From an uncultured Verrucomicrobiota bacterium (GTDB lineage Bacteria > Verrucomicrobiota > Kiritimatiellia > CAIVKH01), in assembly GCA_937996795.1 (NCBI GenBank), contig CALKUH010000021.1:1-38193 (forward strand): 38,193 nt of DNA. Direction: 5' to 3'. The notes under the pieces were generated by a model. The model was not told where the DNA came from, did no database searches, and was given only the letters and a program-made list of their open reading frames with translations. A program made the translations under genes and the position numbers. Shown one piece after another: positions 14,020 through 21,253 of the stretch (its first letter is position 1; the number at the start of each line of letters is the position of its first letter).

Positions 14020-14751
14020 TTATTGGCATGGTGCAAGACGCTTGACCGTATCGTCGATTGCTGTTCGATAGCTATCGGTCATGTCGAACGCGGTGGAGAT
14101 TGACGACAGCTCTATCTCGGCCTGATTCGCAAAGTTGCTGAGAGACGCCTGCCACTTCTTCTCAGCAATTACTCGTTGTTGCTTATTGGAAACAAGTGTT
14201 TCGGCGAATGCCTTTTGCTGCCCTCCAAGAACTGGCAAAGTGAACTTTGCAGGGTTCGGCACCTCCTGTAGCCCCATTGAAAGCATGTCCGGCATTTTCT
14301 TTATGGCTGTAATTTGGGACTCGACTGCCTTTGCGCTGATTGTTAGTGCCTGTACCTGACGATCAAGTGCAAGCTTTACCGCGCAGTGAAACGCTATCTG
14401 GTTTGTGTCGGCTAATGATAGCAGTATTTTGGACTGAAGCCACTTGTAGAGTTCCTGTGGAGCATCCACAGACAATGTCTTGCCCATGGCATGCGAAAGA
14501 TTTCGGCGTGTGTCAAGGTAAGACGCGACTGCCATATTAAGGCGACTTCTGCTGACCTCATCGCCAACCTCATACTGCTCTATCGCTTCTAGCATTTTGC
14601 CATGCCACTCATTGATGGCGACGATTGATTCCTGTTTGGTCTGTTGGACATAAAGAAAGATTGCCGCACCAGTTGCAAGCAGCCACGCAACAAGTGATAC
14701 CCAGTTTGGTTGCGATTTCCCAAGTAGAAGCTTGCGAAGAAACGAGATCAT
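14020..14751 (-). CDS. Cassette gene B: membrane-anchored helical protein of unknown function
   Basis: 243 residues from the ATG at 14751 (MISFLRKLLLGKSQPNWVSL). One membrane helix (about 18-37, LVAWLLATGAAIFLYVQQT) is followed by an almost wholly helical, charged domain without recognised motifs (EWHGKMLEAIEQYEVGDEV, LDTRRNLSHAMGK, QQRVIAEKKWQASLSNFANQ). A TTG at 14778 would extend into the recombination core and is rejected. The stop TAA touches R'' of its attC-like site. AT-rich relative to flanking genes, as for gene A, so likely acquired. Both cassette genes encode single-pass proteins with a large soluble part, which might interact, but that is only a guess. Confidence 0.8.
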   Translation of the reverse strand: MISFLRKLLLGKSQPNWVSLVAWLLATGAAIFLYVQQTKQESIVAINEWHGKMLEAIEQYEVGDEVSRSRLNMAVASYLDTRRNLSHAMGKTLSVDAPQELYKWLQSKILLSLADTNQIAFHCAVKLALDRQVQALTISAKAVESQITAIKKMPDMLSMGLQEVPNPAKFTLPVLGGQQKAFAETLVSNKQQRVIAEKKWQASLSNFANQAEIELSSISTAFDMTDSYRTAIDDTVKRLAPCQ

Positions 14752-14769
14752 TGTGTGTTCTTTTTTTAT

Positions 14770-14776
14770 GCCCAAC
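14770..14776 (-). other. Upstream core site of cassette B
   Basis: GTTGGGC on the minus strand, a perfect GTTRRRY core and exact complement of cassette B's R''. The 117 bases between it and the flotillin stop (14777-14893) hold no recognisable attC fold or integrase gene; this could be a relic attI or a secondary integration site. Confidence 0.6.
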
Positions 14777-14893
14777 AAGTGATTAGTCGGTTTCTACTGT
14801 CCCGCCGTTTCGCAAAGGTTGGCCTGTTTTGCAACTACTTGCGCCAAATTGCTTCATCCTATCATCCCAAATGGCAGGATAGTCGGGCCGGAG

Positions 14894-16321
14894 TTAGGAT
14901 GTGGGTTTTGGGGGCTTCGGCTCGGGCTTCACTTGTCCCAGGTAGCTCGGGAGTTCGATGCCGGTCATTTGGGCCAGGTCGTGCAAGGGGGGGATGCTTT
15001 TGATCAGGGAGGAGGCGAAGTTGGCGGTGGAGGATTTGCCTTCTCCGCTGGCGCCGTCCCAGACGACGACTTTGTCGATCTTGAGGTTCTTGATGGCGTC
15101 CACCTGTTTCGCGACGAGCTCTTCGATCTTTTCGACCATGAGCAGGGTGGCGGCGGCTTTGGGGTCGCCGCAGCTCTTGATGAGTTCCTGGTAGCCGGCG
15201 GCTTTGCTGTCGAGCAGCTTGCGGACGCCTTCGGCTTCGGCGGCGTATTTCACCAGAATGGCGTCGGCTTCGCCCTGCGCGGTGCGGCGGATGCGGTCGG
15301 CTTCGCCGGCGGCGATGCGGCGGACGCGCTCGGCTTCGGCCTCGGCGGCGATTTCGATTTCGCGTTTCTGGATTTCCTTGGCGGAGATGTCGGCGGCGGT
15401 CATGCGCTCGATCTCGGCCTTGTATTGCGCCTTCTGGATCTCGACCTCGGCGAGGCGCTTGGCGACTTCGCCGCGCTGCAGGGCTTCGGCTTGTTTGACG
15501 GCAAGTTCGGCCTGGTAGGCGGCGATGTCGGCCTTGGCCTTGTTCTCGCCGCCTACGGCGGTGGCTTCCTGGCCCTGTACGAAGACGCGCTGGTCGGCCT
15601 CGGCGCGCTTCTGGCCTTTGACCGATTCGGCGAGGTTCTCGGCGACGCGGATGTCGCGCTCCTTGTTGGCTTCGGACTGGCCGATGGAGCCGGTCTTCTC
15701 CTGCACGGCGACGTCCACCATGGCGCGGTTGATGGCTTCGGCGGCGGCCTTTTTGCCGAGGGCGTCGATGTAGCCCGACACGTCGGTGATGTCGGTGATG
15801 TTCACGTTGATGAGGTAGAGGCCGATCTTGTTCAGCTCGGGCTCGACGTTGCGGCGGATGGAGGCGAGGAAGCTTTCGCGGTCCTGGTTGATTTGCTCGA
15901 TGGTGAGTGAGGCGACGGTGAGGCGGAGCTGGCCGAAGATGATTTCACGCGCGAGCTGTTCGATTTCCGACGGGGCGAGGCCGAGCAGGCGTTCCGCGGC
16001 GTTGGTCATGACGCCGGGGTCGGTGCTGATGCCGACGGTGAAGGCGCTGGGCACGTTGACGCGGATGTTCTGCATTGAGAGTGCGTTTTGCAGCGGGATG
16101 CTGATCGTCATCGGCGTGAGGCTGAGGAACGCGCTCTCCTGGATCAGCGGCCAGACGAAGACGCCGCCGCCGTGGATGCACTTGGCGGTCTGGTCGCCGA
16201 CCTTGCCGTAGATGACGAGGATCGCGTCCGACGGGCAGCGCCGGTAGCGCGAGGCGAGGAAGATGATCGTCGAGGTGACGATGATGACGAACGCGATGAT
16301 GAAGTAGAGCCATTCGAACAT
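14894..16321 (-). CDS. Flotillin-family (SPFH/band 7) membrane scaffold protein
   Basis: 475 residues. An N-terminal hydrophobic anchor (about 4-24) is followed by the SPFH/band-7 domain (30-220; ALSMQNIRVNVPSAFTVGIS, LIEQ-type TIEQINQDRESF, YLINVNITDITD). A long Ala/Glu-rich coiled coil (about 225-385; AEAERVRRIAAGEADRIR) and a flotillin-type C-terminal block with a Pro-rich tail (KPEPKPPKPTS) complete it. Length and order match bacterial FloT/YuaG. It should oligomerise on the inner membrane and organise membrane microdomains. The NfeD-like gene lies just upstream on the same strand, the usual flotillin partner. The intervening 167 bases hold a CACGGAG repeat. Confidence 0.9.
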   Translation of the reverse strand: MFEWLYFIIAFVIIVTSTIIFLASRYRRCPSDAILVIYGKVGDQTAKCIHGGGVFVWPLIQESAFLSLTPMTISIPLQNALSMQNIRVNVPSAFTVGISTDPGVMTNAAERLLGLAPSEIEQLAREIIFGQLRLTVASLTIEQINQDRESFLASIRRNVEPELNKIGLYLINVNITDITDVSGYIDALGKKAAAEAINRAMVDVAVQEKTGSIGQSEANKERDIRVAENLAESVKGQKRAEADQRVFVQGQEATAVGGENKAKADIAAYQAELAVKQAEALQRGEVAKRLAEVEIQKAQYKAEIERMTAADISAKEIQKREIEIAAEAEAERVRRIAAGEADRIRRTAQGEADAILVKYAAEAEGVRKLLDSKAAGYQELIKSCGDPKAAATLLMVEKIEELVAKQVDAIKNLKIDKVVVWDGASGEGKSSTANFASSLIKSIPPLHDLAQMTGIELPSYLGQVKPEPKPPKPTS

Positions 16322-16382
16322 GGTCGGGATCTCCTTGAGGTTTTTTCTATCGATCAGGGAATTATTTAACCACCCGCTGCGC

Positions 16383-16480
16383 TTGAGACACGGAGTTCAC
16401 GTATGAGAATTTTTTGGGGGAAGGGGGACAGGCCGAAACATAGTTCCCACTCCGTGTTCTCCGTGTCTCCGTGGTGAAAT
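16383..16480. repeat. CACGGAG-type interspersed repeat, imperfect inverted arms
   Basis: The right arm at about 16450-16480 read on the minus strand gives CACCACGGAGACACGGAG followed by AACACGGAG. The left arm at about 16387-16400 holds GAGACACGGAGTTCAC, partly complementary to the right arm as written on the plus strand. It fills most of the gap between nfeD and the flotillin gene. Short-period repeats of this kind recur in intergenic DNA of many environmental bacteria. Confidence 0.6.
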
Positions 16481-16488
16481 CTCTCTTT

Positions 16489-17037
16489 TCAGGTCGCTTT
16501 CACGACAAACGTTCTGCCATTCAGGGCAGTGACTTTGATGTTCGTGCCGGTGGGGATGGCGCCGTTGTCCTCGGCCTGCGCGTCGTGCACGAGCTGGCGT
16601 CCGTGGGCGTAGACCTGGACCTGGCCGATACCGCCGGCGGGGATATTGAGATAGACGGTGCCCTCCGCGCCGATGGCGTCGCCGAGCGACTGGGTGCCGC
16701 TGGATTGGAGACCCTTCGCGAGGCGGAAGAGTTTGGCGATGAGCCAGACGGAGCCGAACCCGGCGATGCTGGCGCCGAGGATGGAGATGCCGGGGGCGAG
16801 CGCGCTGCCGTGCAGGAGGGCTCGGCCCGCGAGGCCGAACATCAGCAGGAACGCGGTGATGCCCTGAAACGACAAGACCTTGAAGCTGAAGTCCGAGCCG
16901 GAGACATCGTGGTGTCCCGTGGGAATCTCATCCGCCGCGACGCCGAAGCCGCCGATGAATTGCAGGATGAGTCGAACCAGGAACAGCGCGCCGCCCAAGA
17001 CGGCGCATATTGTAAACGTTAAAGTAAGCGCATCCAT
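16489..17037 (-). CDS. NfeD-like membrane protein, flotillin partner
   Basis: 182 residues from the ATG at 17037 (MDALTLTFTICAVLGGALFL); longer upstream starts fall in the repeat region and are rejected. Three hydrophobic segments lie at about 5-28, 57-72 and 79-101. A C-terminal soluble OB-fold-like domain (about 120-182; AEGTVYLNIPAGG, GTNIKVTALNGRTFVVKAT) matches the NfeD/YuaF type. Such proteins pair with SPFH proteins; in Bacillus YuaF is coexpressed with flotillin YuaG. It is upstream of the flotillin gene on the same strand, which supports the pairing. Its promoter lies in the 251-base divergent region shared with rsmD. Confidence 0.75.
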   Translation of the reverse strand: MDALTLTFTICAVLGGALFLVRLILQFIGGFGVAADEIPTGHHDVSGSDFSFKVLSFQGITAFLLMFGLAGRALLHGSALAPGISILGASIAGFGSVWLIAKLFRLAKGLQSSGTQSLGDAIGAEGTVYLNIPAGGIGQVQVYAHGRQLVHDAQAEDNGAIPTGTNIKVTALNGRTFVVKAT

Positions 17038-17152
17038 ACGTGTGCCGACCTCCGGAAAGATCGTACATGGCGTGCGTGGCGGGGACAAGTGGAAGCAGAG
17101 GGGGAGAAAGGAAAAAAACTACGGAAGGCGCGGAGGGGCGCGGAAAGGGAGA

Positions 17153-17280
17153 TTTAACCACGAAAAACGCGAAATACACGAATGGGGAATTGATGGAAAA
17201 GAGTGCTCGCCGACGTGAAGCCGACTCTACGTGGAGTATGCGCAGTGAATTTCGTGTATTTCGTGTGTTTCGTGGTTAAA
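17153..17280. repeat. Long inverted repeat in the nfeD/rsmD divergent promoter region
   Basis: Two 30-base arms, 17153-17182 and 17251-17280, pair with only two mismatches across a 68-base spacer. The outer part of the left arm reads TTTAACCACGAAA and continues with CGAAATACACGAA. The right arm ends eight bases before the rsmD ATG. If transcribed with rsmD it would form a strong hairpin over the start region. The arms are made of short CACGAAA-like units, the style of dispersed intergenic repeats. Confidence 0.9.
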
Positions 17281-17288
17281 GTCCTCGC

Positions 17289-17909
17289 ATGCGAATTACG
17301 GGTGGAACGTTGGGCGGGCGGCGGCTGACGGTGTGCGCGGGGGTGCGGCCTACGCAGGACAAGGTGCGGCAGGCGATTTTTTCGGCGTTGGGGGATGCGA
17401 TTGCCGGCGTGCGGGTGTTGGATCTGTTCGCGGGCACGGGCGCGCTGGGGCTGGAGGCGTACAGCCGGGGCGCGGCGTCGGTGGTGTGGGTGGAGCAGCA
17501 TCCGCGCACCGCGGCGACGTTGAGCGCGGCGGTGAAGGCGCTGTGTCCGGAGGCGGGGCGCGTGGTGAATGCGGATGCGCTGGCCTATTTGAAACGCGCG
17601 GCGGGGCAGGGGGCGTATGAACTGGTCCTGGCCGATCCGCCTTATGATCGCGACGGGGAACGCGCCTGGCTGGAAAAGACCTTGCCCCTGTTGGAGGCGG
17701 GTTCTATCGTCACGCCCCGTGGTGTCTTGGTGTTCGAGATGAGCGCCGCAGAACAGCCGGTCGCGCGCGAGGGCTGGGAGCTGATCTGGGACCGGACCTA
17801 TGGGGACTCGCGGGTGTGCATGTTTAAGAGGGTGACCGGTGATCAGTGGCCGGTGACCGTGGGTGGAATTTTAAATGAAGACGACGGCGATATATCCGGG
17901 GACGTTTGA
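17289..17909 (+). CDS. rsmD: 16S rRNA (guanine966-N2)-methyltransferase RsmD
   Basis: 206 residues. MRITGGTLGGRRL is the standard RsmD opening. The S-adenosylmethionine loop VLDLFAGTGALGLEA lies at 43-57 and the catalytic LADPPY at 114-119. YGDSRVCMFKR (171-181) is where RsmD normally ends. The last 25 residues (VTGDQWPVTVGG onward) are encoded by a GTGACCGG repeat at 17832-17859 and then by the overlapping start of coaD, so they are an acquired tail. No ribosome site is seen; the upstream bases belong to a long inverted repeat. It methylates 16S rRNA during small-subunit assembly. rsmD-coaD is a common pair. Confidence 0.93.
   Translation: MRITGGTLGGRRLTVCAGVRPTQDKVRQAIFSALGDAIAGVRVLDLFAGTGALGLEAYSRGAASVVWVEQHPRTAATLSAAVKALCPEAGRVVNADALAYLKRAAGQGAYELVLADPPYDRDGERAWLEKTLPLLEAGSIVTPRGVLVFEMSAAEQPVAREGWELIWDRTYGDSRVCMFKRVTGDQWPVTVGGILNEDDGDISGDV
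17832..17859. repeat. GTGACCGG interspersed repeat, copy 1 (inside rsmD 3' end)
   Basis: A 28-base unit beginning GTGACCGGTGATCAGTGG. It matches copy 2 at 18366-18393 with three mismatches and is itself near-palindromic. It is translated in frame as part of the RsmD tail. Confidence 0.85.
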
Positions 17910-18369
17910 TCCCGTCACGTTGGGGCATCTCGACGTGATCCGGCGCGCGGCGAAGGTGTTTGATCACCTCGTGGTCGCCGTCGTGATTGGCGGCAAGAAG
18001 CAGACGTGGTTCAGCATTGAGGAGCGCATCCGCCTGCTGACCTCGGCGACGCGCGGATTAAAGAATGTGTCGGTCGAGTCGTTTTCCGGCCTGTTGATGA
18101 ACTACGTCCGCGCGCGCGGGTGCCGGACGGTGGTGCGCGGGTTGCGGGCGTTTACGGATTTTGAGTACGAATTCCAGATGGCGCTGACGAACCGGAAGAT
18201 CGCGCCGGACATTGAGACGGTGTTCCTGATGACGTCCGAGTCGCACAGTTACATCAGCTCCACCATGGTCCGCGAGGTGGCGGAGCTGGGTGGCGACACG
18301 GCGCCGTTGGTGCCGGCCATCGTGCAGCGGGCGATCGTGCGGCGTCTGGCCGAGTTGAAGCGGACGTGA
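17875..18369 (+). CDS. coaD: Pantetheine-phosphate adenylyltransferase CoaD
   Basis: 164 residues, standard length. The nucleotidyltransferase signature is YPGTFDPVTLGHLDVIRRA with the HxGH-type TLGH; VRGLRAFTDFEYEFQMALTN and ESHSYISSTMVREVAELGG complete the family pattern. It transfers AMP from ATP to 4'-phosphopantetheine, the penultimate step of coenzyme A synthesis, which here also feeds acyl carrier protein modification. The ATG lies within the rsmD frame, 35 bases before the rsmD stop. The coaD stop TGA falls in the second GTGACCGG repeat copy, suggesting the repeat inserted right at the gene end. Confidence 0.95.
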   Translation: MKTTAIYPGTFDPVTLGHLDVIRRAAKVFDHLVVAVVIGGKKQTWFSIEERIRLLTSATRGLKNVSVESFSGLLMNYVRARGCRTVVRGLRAFTDFEYEFQMALTNRKIAPDIETVFLMTSESHSYISSTMVREVAELGGDTAPLVPAIVQRAIVRRLAELKRT

Positions 18370-18400
18370 CCGGTGGTCAGTGACCGGTGTCCGGTAACCG
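18366..18400. repeat. GTGACCGG interspersed repeat, copy 2 (coaD/yceD junction)
   Basis: Starts GTGACCGGTGGTCAGTGACC and extends with GGTGTCCGGTAACCG. Its second to fourth bases are the coaD stop codon and it fills the gap to the yceD start. 25 of the first 28 bases match copy 1. Confidence 0.85.
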
Positions 18401-18405
18401 AAACA

Positions 18406-18867
18406 ATGATTATCGAAATTCCAAAACTGCGCCCGGAGGGCGAGTGGTTTGAGGGGGACGAGCCGGCGGAGGTGCTGGATCTGGCCGCGGACCCGACGGT
18501 TCGCGTGAGTGAACCGATTCACTATTCCCTTTTCGTGCAGGCGGTTTCGGGCCAATTGGTGGTCAAGGGGGAGTTGCGCCTGCCGCTCCAGGTGCAGTGT
18601 GGCCGGTGTACGGAATTTTTCTCGACAATCATCGCGGAATCCTCATTCTTGCGCGCTTACGACATTCCGGGAGCCGTCGAGACGGTGGATGTCACGCCCG
18701 ATATGCGGGAGGACATCCTGTTGCAAATGCCGCATTACCCCGTGTGTTCAACGGACTGCAAGGGACTGTGTCCCCAATGCGGAACCAACTTGAACAAAGG
18801 GAGTTGCAGTTGCAAACCACCAGGCGACAACCGTTGGAGCGCCCTGGATAACGTAAAGCTGGGATAG
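18406..18867 (+). CDS. yceD: YceD/DUF177 family protein
   Basis: 153 residues from the ATG at 18406 (MIIEIPKLRPEGEWFEGDEP); an upstream start would read through the repeat. The DUF177 pattern is visible: LRLPLQVQCGRCTEFF (about 66-81), then DIPGAVETVDVTPDMREDIL and the paired-Cys block CSTDCKGLCPQCGTNLNKGSCSC near the C-terminus, a probable zinc site. YceD is linked to 23S rRNA accumulation and almost always precedes rpmF, as here. The gap to rpmF is only 40 bases. Cytoplasmic. Confidence 0.9.
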   Translation: MIIEIPKLRPEGEWFEGDEPAEVLDLAADPTVRVSEPIHYSLFVQAVSGQLVVKGELRLPLQVQCGRCTEFFSTIIAESSFLRAYDIPGAVETVDVTPDMREDILLQMPHYPVCSTDCKGLCPQCGTNLNKGSCSCKPPGDNRWSALDNVKLG

Positions 18868-18907
18868 ACCGGCATGCCGCCGGCCCGGCCATTATTGAGG
18901 AGAGACC

Positions 18908-19093
18908 ATGGGCGTCCCGAAGCGAAAAACGTCGAAAATGAAACGCCGCCAGCGCCAGGCTTCGCACCGCAAGCCGATGGCGGGCGCGGCGCGTGATGCA
19001 AAGACCGGGTCGTGGCACCAGCCGCACCGGGTGGATCCCGAAACGGGCATGTACCGGGGCCGCCAGGTCCTGATCATCTCGGCTGACGAGTGA
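18908..19093 (+). CDS. rpmF: 50S ribosomal protein L32
   Basis: 61 residues with a GAGGAGAG ribosome site directly before the ATG. MGVPKRKTSKMKRRQRQASH is the L32 N-terminus: short, basic, starting (M)xVPKRKxSK. The C-terminal half (GSWHQPHRVDPETGMYRGRQ) is also typical. There are no CxxC pairs, so this is the zinc-free form. It is a structural component of the large ribosomal subunit. The yceD-rpmF-plsX order is the classic link between ribosome and lipid synthesis genes. Confidence 0.95.
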   Translation: MGVPKRKTSKMKRRQRQASHRKPMAGAARDAKTGSWHQPHRVDPETGMYRGRQVLIISADE

Positions 19094-19136
19094 GTTGCTC
19101 CGGCGCTAGCGTGGCCCGGGGAATACCGGCTGGCTT

Positions 19137-20168
19137 ATGCGTGTAGCTGTTGATGCCATGGGGGGCGATTTCGCTCCGGGCGCACTGGTCGAAGGATCGG
19201 TGCGTGCGGCGCGGGAACTCAAGACCCTCTCCAAGTTGATCCTGGTGGGCGATGAAACCCGCCTCAAGGCGGAGTTGGCGCGCCACGGGGCGACGCCGCC
19301 GTTGATCAGCATCCATCACTGCTCCGAGGTCATCGAAATGGGCGAGAGCCCGGCGACGGCCGTCCGGCGCAAAAAGGATTCCTCGATCAACCGCGCCATC
19401 GACCTTGTTAAAGAGGGCCAGGCGGACGCGATCTTTTCCGCCGGCAGCACCGGCGCGCAGGTGGCATCGAGCCAGTTGAAGCTCCGCACGCTCGACGGCA
19501 TCCAGCGTCCCGCGATCGCGACGGTCTTCCCGTCGCCGACGAAACCGTTCGTCTTGCTGGATGCCGGGGCGAACACCGATTGCACGCCCGAAATGCTCCT
19601 GCAGTTCGCGGTGATGGGCATGGTGTACTCGCGCGAAATCCTTAAGGTGCCGAACCCGCGTGTCGGGTTGATGAGCATTGGCGAGGAGGACGCGAAGGGG
19701 AATGCGACCACGAAGGAAACGTTCACGCTGTTGAGCCGCTCGGGCCTGAATTTCGCCGGCAACATCGAGGGGCACGACCTGTTCGAGGGCGAAGTGGATG
19801 TGGTGGTCTGCGACGGCTTTGTCGGCAACGTCGTGTTGAAGACGAGCGAGAGCGTGGCGCACGCCGTGAGCGTCTGGCTGAAGCAGGAGTTCAAGGCGAA
19901 CCTCATCCGCATTTTCGGCGCGATCTGCCTCGTCGGCGCGCTGAAGAGCCTCAAGCGCAAGCTGGACCCCTCGCAGTATGGCGGCGCGCCGTTGCTGGGG
20001 GTTCGCGGGGTGAGCATCATCGGCCACGGTTCGTCCAACGCGACGGCGGTGTTCAACGGCATCCGCACGTCGGCGGAGGCGGTGAAGCAGGACATCAATC
20101 ACCTGATCGTTGATGAAGTGAAAAAAGTGCAGGCGCGCATCAGCGCCGAAACGTCCAGCGCGAGCTGA
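19137..20168 (+). CDS. plsX: Phosphate acyltransferase PlsX
   Basis: 343 residues. MRVAVDAMGGDFAPGALVEG is the signature start, followed by SAGSTGAQVASS, FVLLDAGANTDCTPE, VGLMSIGEEDAKGN, NIEGHDLFEGEVDVVVCDGF and a C-terminal GHGSSNATAVFNGIR. PlsX converts acyl-ACP to acyl phosphate for phospholipid synthesis and acts at the membrane surface. It stands between rpmF and fabH, the usual order; the gap to fabH is 19 bases. There is no strong ribosome site before the ATG, so coupling from rpmF is possible. Confidence 0.96.
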   Translation: MRVAVDAMGGDFAPGALVEGSVRAARELKTLSKLILVGDETRLKAELARHGATPPLISIHHCSEVIEMGESPATAVRRKKDSSINRAIDLVKEGQADAIFSAGSTGAQVASSQLKLRTLDGIQRPAIATVFPSPTKPFVLLDAGANTDCTPEMLLQFAVMGMVYSREILKVPNPRVGLMSIGEEDAKGNATTKETFTLLSRSGLNFAGNIEGHDLFEGEVDVVVCDGFVGNVVLKTSESVAHAVSVWLKQEFKANLIRIFGAICLVGALKSLKRKLDPSQYGGAPLLGVRGVSIIGHGSSNATAVFNGIRTSAEAVKQDINHLIVDEVKKVQARISAETSSAS

Positions 20169-20187
20169 TTCAGAGAGGGCATCCGCC

Positions 20188-21207
20188 GTGAACGCAGCAG
20201 CATCTTCCTCCACGTTGCCGGGCATTCCCCGCGCGGGCATTGTCGCCACCGGCTCGTATGTGCCCGAGCGCATCCTGACGAACGCGGAACTCGAGAAGCT
20301 GGTCGACACGACGGACGAATGGATCGTGACGCGGACCGGCATCCGCGAGCGGCGCATCGCGCGCCCTGACGAGGCGACCTCCGACATGGCGGCCGAGGCG
20401 GCGCGCCGGGCGCTCGCGAAGGCCGGGATTTCCGCCGAGGCGGTGGACATGATCATCGTCGCGACGATCACGCCGGACATGGGCTTCCCGAACACCGCGT
20501 GTTTCGTGCAGGCGAAGATCGGCGCGAAGAACGCCTTCTGTTTCGACATCGAGGCGGCCTGTTCGGGCTTTGTCTACGCGCTCGACCTGGCGCGGCAATA
20601 CATCGGCACCGGCTCGGCGAAAACGGTGCTGGTGATCGGCGCGGAAAAGATCAGTTGCATCACGGACTGGAAGGATCGCTCGCTCTGCGTGCTCTTCGGC
20701 GACGGCGCGGGCGCGGCGGTGGTGCAGGCGAAGCCGGACGCGCGCGGCGGCATCCTGGCGTCGGTCCTTTGCTCCGACGGCACGCTGTCGGATCTGCTGA
20801 AACTGCCCGGCGGCGGCAGCCGGCACCCGACCACGACGGAGACGCTGGCCGCGGGCCTGCATTACATGAAGATGGATGGCCGCGATGTCTTCAAGCATGC
20901 CGTGCACAGCATGACCGACGTGGGGCGGCGTGCGCTGGCGAAGGCCGGGCTGACGGTCGACGACATGACGCTCATCATCCCGCACCAGGCGAACCTGCGC
21001 ATCGTGAATGCGATCGGCGAGCGGCTGGGCGGCAAGCCGGAGCAGTACTTCATCAATTTGGACCGCTACGGCAACACGTCGGCCGCCTCCGTGATTCTCG
21101 CGCTGGACGAGGCGGCGCGGGCCGGGCGGTTGAAGCAGGGGGACCGCGTGCTGCTGGTCGCCTTCGGCGGCGGCTTCACCTGGGGCGCCACGGTTTTGGA
21201 ATGGTGA
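20188..21207 (+). CDS. fabH: Beta-ketoacyl-ACP synthase III FabH
   Basis: 339 residues with a GTG start after an AGAGAGGG ribosome site. Catalytic residues: Cys125 in IEAACSGFVYAL, His266 in IIPHQANLRI, and Asn296 in LDRYGNTSAAS. TTDEWIVTRTGIRERR at 41-56 is also typical. It condenses an acyl-CoA primer with malonyl-ACP to start fatty acid chains in the cytoplasm. The first 12 residues (AAASSSTLPGIP) are an unconserved extension, so a start slightly downstream cannot be excluded, although none has a better codon. It is central in the plsX-fabH-fabD-fabG-acpP-fabF cluster. Confidence 0.96.
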   Translation: MNAAASSSTLPGIPRAGIVATGSYVPERILTNAELEKLVDTTDEWIVTRTGIRERRIARPDEATSDMAAEAARRALAKAGISAEAVDMIIVATITPDMGFPNTACFVQAKIGAKNAFCFDIEAACSGFVYALDLARQYIGTGSAKTVLVIGAEKISCITDWKDRSLCVLFGDGAGAAVVQAKPDARGGILASVLCSDGTLSDLLKLPGGGSRHPTTTETLAAGLHYMKMDGRDVFKHAVHSMTDVGRRALAKAGLTVDDMTLIIPHQANLRIVNAIGERLGGKPEQYFINLDRYGNTSAASVILALDEAARAGRLKQGDRVLLVAFGGGFTWGATVLEW

Positions 21208-21253
21208 CGCGCCGGACGGGTACGCCGGGCTGATTCCATCAAGGAGAACGCAC

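Larger units (their letters stand above)
13129..14776 (-). mobile_element. Two-cassette integron-like array without integrase
   Basis: Two head-to-tail minus-strand genes, each followed by an attC-like hairpin. Cassette B runs from the GTTGGGC core at 14776-14770 to the cut point at 13966/13965; cassette A from there to about 13135. Each cassette's R'' complements its own 5' core (GCCCAAC with GTTGGGC; GCACAAC with GTTGTGC), as expected if each was once a circle. Both genes are AT-rich against GC-rich neighbours, with almost no non-coding DNA. No tyrosine-recombinase integrase is in the window. Clusters of attC sites lacking an integrase are known from many genomes. Confidence 0.75.

Noticed and set aside
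14777..14893. A third attC or an attI upstream of cassette B
   Set aside because: A GTTGGGC core is present at 14770-14776, but I could not find paired L''/L' arms or an R'' partner in the expected place; a GGCCAAC nearby does not produce a fold.
14819..15910. Gly/Asp-rich plus-strand frame of 363 codons, superficially like a repetitive surface protein
   Set aside because: It mirrors the Ala/Glu-rich coiled coil of the flotillin gene on the minus strand.
16928..17179. Minus-strand frame of 83 codons ending near the long inverted repeat
   Set aside because: Its start is made of interspersed-repeat sequence and it overlaps nfeD in another frame; such frames are typical artefacts of these repeats.
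19074..20549. 491-codon minus-strand frame opposite plsX/fabH
   Set aside because: Antisense shadow; composition follows the third-position bias of the plus-strand genes.
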